9,100 nt of DNA from Methylotenera sp. UBA6020 (GTDB lineage Bacteria > Pseudomonadota > Gammaproteobacteria > Burkholderiales > Methylophilaceae): the NCBI GenBank assembly GCA_002429455.1, contig DIZU01000032.1, positions 12,626 to 21,725 on the forward strand, read 5' to 3'. Positions 6,072 to 9,100 of this stretch are shown in pieces. Under the pieces are notes generated by a model. The model was not told the origin of the DNA. It saw only the letters and a program-made list of their open reading frames with translations, and did not search any database. Numbering within the stretch: position 1 is the first letter of the stretch; every line of letters begins with the position of its first letter. Position numbers and translations under genes: made by a program.

Positions 6072-7091
6072 ATGAAAAAATTTATCACCAAAATTGATGA
6101 TATGTTAGTTGATAGCCTCAATGGTTTTGCCACCGCCCATGCTGACTTAGTCAATCTGCATTTAGATCCGCATTTTATAACCCGTAAAAATAAATCAGCA
6201 AACAAAGTCGCGGTTATTTCTGGCGGCGGTTCAGGACACGAACCCTTACACAGCGGCTATATCGGTTATGGCATGCTAGATGCGGCCTGTCCCGGCCATG
6301 TATTCACCTCGCCGACCCCAGACCAAATGCTTGCCGCAGCTGAAGCAGTACATGCAGACAAGGGCATTTTATTTATCGTTAAAAACTATGCTGGCGATGT
6401 GATGAACTTTGAAATGGCAGCAGAAATGCTGCCTTTTGAACACGCCACCGTACTCACTAGCGATGATGTTGCTGTGACAAATTCAACTTACACCACAGGC
6501 CGTCGCGGTGTTGCCGGTACGATGATCGTAGAAAAATGTATAGGCAGCTTGGCTGAAACTGGCGCGAGTTTACAAGCCTGCAAGGCGCTGGGTGATAAAG
6601 TGAACAGCCGCACCGCCAGCATGGGCGTAGCGCTCACGAGTTGCACGGTGCCGGCTGCTGGCCGCCCTACTTTTGACATTGATGACAACGAGCTTGAAAT
6701 GGGCGTAGGCATTCACGGTGAGCCAGGGCGTAGACGTGAAGCCATGCGCGAAGCAGATGTCATTGTAAAAGATTTAGTCGCTGCGATTTTAGAAGACCTT
6801 GAATCAGTTCACTTGAAAGCCTTCGATATAAATTCCGGTGAAACCAGTGAAGCATTATTGATGATTAACGGCTTTGGCGCGACGCCTTTAATGGAGCTTT
6901 ATTTGCTCTATAACCTTGCGGCTAAATTGTTCAACCAACATGGTTTGCAAATCAGCCGCTCATTAGTGGGTAATTACACTACCGCACTGGATATGGCTGG
7001 GGCGTCCATCACCATTTGCTTGCTGGATGATGAAATCAAACAACATTGGGATTCACCGGTGCATACATCAGCACTACGATGGGGAAGATAA
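6072..7091 (+). CDS. dhaK: dihydroxyacetone kinase substrate-binding subunit DhaK
   Basis: A 339-residue cytoplasmic protein, slightly shorter than the roughly 356 residues of E. coli DhaK, with its active-site residues intact. The SGGGSGHEP loop contains H56. D109 lies in NYAGDVMNF. GIHGEPG at 213-219 contains H215, the histidine that binds the carbonyl of dihydroxyacetone covalently in this family. The C-terminus WDSPVHTSALRWG is the normal DhaK end, so the protein is complete. It presents dihydroxyacetone to DhaL-bound nucleotide and yields dihydroxyacetone phosphate, feeding triose-phosphate metabolism. It sits 31 bases behind dhaL with a good Shine-Dalgarno, clearly as one unit. It converges on glnE, with 39 bases between the stops. 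Related two-subunit kinases act on other short ketoses or polyol-derived sugars, so the true substrate could differ. Confidence 0.93.
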   Translation: MKKFITKIDDMLVDSLNGFATAHADLVNLHLDPHFITRKNKSANKVAVISGGGSGHEPLHSGYIGYGMLDAACPGHVFTSPTPDQMLAAAEAVHADKGILFIVKNYAGDVMNFEMAAEMLPFEHATVLTSDDVAVTNSTYTTGRRGVAGTMIVEKCIGSLAETGASLQACKALGDKVNSRTASMGVALTSCTVPAAGRPTFDIDDNELEMGVGIHGEPGRRREAMREADVIVKDLVAAILEDLESVHLKAFDINSGETSEALLMINGFGATPLMELYLLYNLAAKLFNQHGLQISRSLVGNYTTALDMAGASITICLLDDEIKQHWDSPVHTSALRWGR

Positions 7092-7130
7092 TCAAGAAAC
7101 GGGACAACACTTGTTGCTTATTAACCTAAG

Positions 7131-9100
7131 TTAACCGGTAAAAACCTGCTTCCATAAAGCAGTTACCACCGCCACATGTGCAGTTACTGACAACACTTCC
7201 ATTCTGGAATGTGTTGCACCTTGCAACTTGAGTATGTGCTGCATGTGGCGATACTCAAGATAAGCAAGTACTACCTTCTCGGCTAAACCCTGTTTTTCCG
7301 TCAAATCATGGTCGATAATATTGAGTGATGCCAGCAGTTTCAACAGCGCAATGTTGCCAATGTTTTCAGTGAGTTGCGGATATTGTTTTGCATGAGCCAA
7401 CACTAAGTATTGCACCAAAAACTCCACATCAATAATGCCGCCAACATCATGTTTAATATCGAATAGCTCCGTTGCGTTATGTTGCGCTGCTCGCATTTTT
7501 CCACGCATAGCTAGCACTTCAGACTTCAGCTTTGCAACATCTCGCGGTTGCGCTAACACTTCAATACGAATTGCCTCAAACGCTTCGCCTATCTCGCGAT
7601 CTCCCGCCACAAAACGAGCGCGGGTGATAGCTTGATGTTCCCATACCCAAGCTTTATGCAGTTGGTAATCTCTAAATGCACTCACCTCGCTCACCAGCAG
7701 GCCACTATTGCCGTCTGGTCGGAGTTGCAAATCCGTTTCATAAAGCAAACCAGCTGAGGTCAGACTATTGAACCAGTTGTTAATGCGCTGCGCAAAGCGC
7801 GCATATACTTCACCAGCTTCTGGCGCATCATCATCGTAAAGAAAAATAATGTCTAAATCAGAGGCATAGCCCAACTCTTTGCTGCCCAGTTTGCCATAGC
7901 CGATGACTGCAAATTTTGGCGTATCTCGGTGCTTACCCCGTACATACGGCCAAATAGTTTCTAAGCCTACACTCAAAACCAAAGCTGCAAGTTCACTCAA
8001 ATAGTCTGAGAGCGTTTCTAGCGCCAGCTCCCCAGCAATATCCTGTGCCGAAAATCGAAATACATTGGCGTGCTTAAAGTGGCGCATCACGTCCATCTGC
8101 CGTTCAATGTCACCTTCTACCTCGGCTAAACGCTGAAGCAACTCAACACGCATGGCCGAAAAATCAGGTACGGCATATAAGGTTCGTGTATCTAACAGTT
8201 CGTCTAACAAGATGGGATGCTGGGCTAGATAGTTGGCCAGCCACGGGCTGCTGCTACACAACTTAACCAACAGTTGCATGGCTTGCGTATGCTCTGCCAG
8301 CAACGCTAAGTAACTCGCACGGCGGCATATGCTTTCTAACAAATCCGTAATGCGTAATAGCGTAGCTTCCGGGTTCAGCATGGTGGCAGCCTGAGAAATC
8401 ACATGCGGCATCAACGCATCAAAGCGTTGACGGCTTAATTCCGGCAACTTTGCATAGCGGCTACCTTGATGCAAAGCGTTCAATCGACGATAAGTCTCTT
8501 GCGCCTCAGCAAAGCCCATTTGTTGTAAAGCGAGCACGGCCTCTTGCTCGGCTAATGCGCCATTCCAAATGGACTTTTCAATGTCTAATACATCGTGGCT
8601 ACTAGCATTAGCATCGCTAAAGGTTGCGTCAAAGTGTTGCTGTACTTGCTGGCGATAACTGTTTAATTGAGCTAAAAATTCCGTCCAGCCTGAAAAATTC
8701 ATGGCTTTGGCAATACGCGCTTTTGCTTCATCCGTTTTGGGCAACTCTTGCGTTTGCGCATCATCCACATACATCAACCGGTGCTCCAAGTTTCTCAAAA
8801 ACTTATACGCCAGGCTTAACTCACGCACTGTTTTTTCGGGCAACAAGCCTTTACTTTTTAATAACGCCAATACTGTGAGCGTTGGCTTAATTTGTAAGCT
8901 GACGTCTTGTCCGCCGCGAATCAGCTGAAATACTTGTGCAATAAATTCAATCTCACGGATGCCGCCACGCCCAAGCTTGATGTTGTCATGCATGCCTTTG
9001 CTATTCACATCGCGCTGAATTTGTATTTTCAAATCACGCATTGAAGCAAACGCACCAAAATCCAGGTATTTACGAAATACGAATGGCTTGAGCAGCGTGG
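7131..9100 (-). CDS. glnE: bifunctional glutamine synthetase adenylyltransferase/deadenylylase GlnE (5' part beyond window)
   Basis: GlnE attaches AMP to glutamine synthetase and removes it again, in response to PII and glutamine, and so tunes nitrogen assimilation. The frame is open to the right edge. Codons beyond ATG 9041 encode PFVFRKYLDFGAFAS, the typical GlnE sequence before MRDLK, so that ATG is internal and the gene continues outside. About 655 residues are visible of a protein near 900-950 long. Counting from the internal Met at 9041: the end of the N-terminal deadenylylase half with GRGGIREIEF (24-33), then the central helical region. The C-terminal adenylyltransferase half follows, with GYGKLGSKELGYASDLDIIF (metal ligands D395 and D397), TDLQLRPDG (436-444) and DIKHDVGGIIDVEF (528-541). 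That last motif echoes the first and shows the internal duplication. The C-terminus is complete. It is convergent with dhaK, and no terminator stands out in the 39-base gap. Confidence 0.96.
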   Translation of the reverse strand, partial: TLLKPFVFRKYLDFGAFASMRDLKIQIQRDVNSKGMHDNIKLGRGGIREIEFIAQVFQLIRGGQDVSLQIKPTLTVLALLKSKGLLPEKTVRELSLAYKFLRNLEHRLMYVDDAQTQELPKTDEAKARIAKAMNFSGWTEFLAQLNSYRQQVQQHFDATFSDANASSHDVLDIEKSIWNGALAEQEAVLALQQMGFAEAQETYRRLNALHQGSRYAKLPELSRQRFDALMPHVISQAATMLNPEATLLRITDLLESICRRASYLALLAEHTQAMQLLVKLCSSSPWLANYLAQHPILLDELLDTRTLYAVPDFSAMRVELLQRLAEVEGDIERQMDVMRHFKHANVFRFSAQDIAGELALETLSDYLSELAALVLSVGLETIWPYVRGKHRDTPKFAVIGYGKLGSKELGYASDLDIIFLYDDDAPEAGEVYARFAQRINNWFNSLTSAGLLYETDLQLRPDGNSGLLVSEVSAFRDYQLHKAWVWEHQAITRARFVAGDREIGEAFEAIRIEVLAQPRDVAKLKSEVLAMRGKMRAAQHNATELFDIKHDVGGIIDVEFLVQYLVLAHAKQYPQLTENIGNIALLKLLASLNIIDHDLTEKQGLAEKVVLAYLEYRHMQHILKLQGATHSRMEVLSVTAHVAVVTALWKQVFTG

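Noticed and set aside
5420..7091. A DhaK-DhaL fusion broken by a frameshift
   Set aside because: The order is L-K rather than K-L, each gene has its own start, stop and ribosome site, and both proteins have normal termini.
7092..7130. CAACA-CT-TGTTG inverted repeat between dhaK and glnE as a terminator
   Set aside because: The loop is only two bases, the stem is weak and no T-run follows on either strand.

Overview
The window looks like ordinary chromosome from a Gram-negative proteobacterium of moderate G+C. The best guess is a betaproteobacterium, possibly a methylotroph of the Methylophilaceae. This rests on the style of the encoded proteins (a beta-type stand-alone Rieske oxygenase, a GlnE of the proteobacterial two-domain type, a lipoprotein with an outer-membrane-type lipobox). 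It is inference, not a database match. I see no tRNA, rRNA, CRISPR array, insertion sequence or phage gene. The window is packed with genes and has no gene-free stretch over 300 bases.

Left part (1-2869, + strand). A possible C-terminal tail of an upstream gene ends at 54 and is followed by a hairpin. Next come a Rieske/non-heme-iron oxygenase alpha subunit (124-1224) and, 42 bases later, a ten-helix EamA/DMT-type permease that probably starts at TTG (1267-2139). A 136-base gap with two inverted repeats and a weak promoter candidate leads to an unrecognised lipoprotein (2276-2869).

Middle part (2887-5334, - strand). This is a two-component pair: a membrane-bound HAMP-PAS-HisKA_3 histidine kinase is followed 72 bases later by its likely NarL/LuxR-type response regulator. 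In both genes the longest open frame begins upstream of the likely real start. The regulator is best started at 3525, behind a strong Shine-Dalgarno sequence, and the kinase at ATG 5334.

Right part. Divergent from the kinase across an 85-base spacer are dhaL (5420-6040) and dhaK (6072-7091), the nucleotide-binding and substrate-binding subunits of a dihydroxyacetone kinase. They occur in the order L then K and without the PTS component dhaM. Convergent with dhaK is glnE (7131 to beyond 9100, - strand), the glutamine synthetase adenylyltransferase/deadenylylase, whose 5' part lies outside the window.

The most interesting point is the dhaLK pair. DhaL carries PTS-type sequence hallmarks, yet no DhaM is encoded nearby, and two signature positions (Gly and Tyr in E. 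coli DhaL) are occupied by Tyr and Gly here. A second point is the Rieske oxygenase: it has glutamate at the inter-subunit bridging position, no reductase next to it, and a permease immediately downstream. I found nothing that clearly amounts to a new defence or mobile system.
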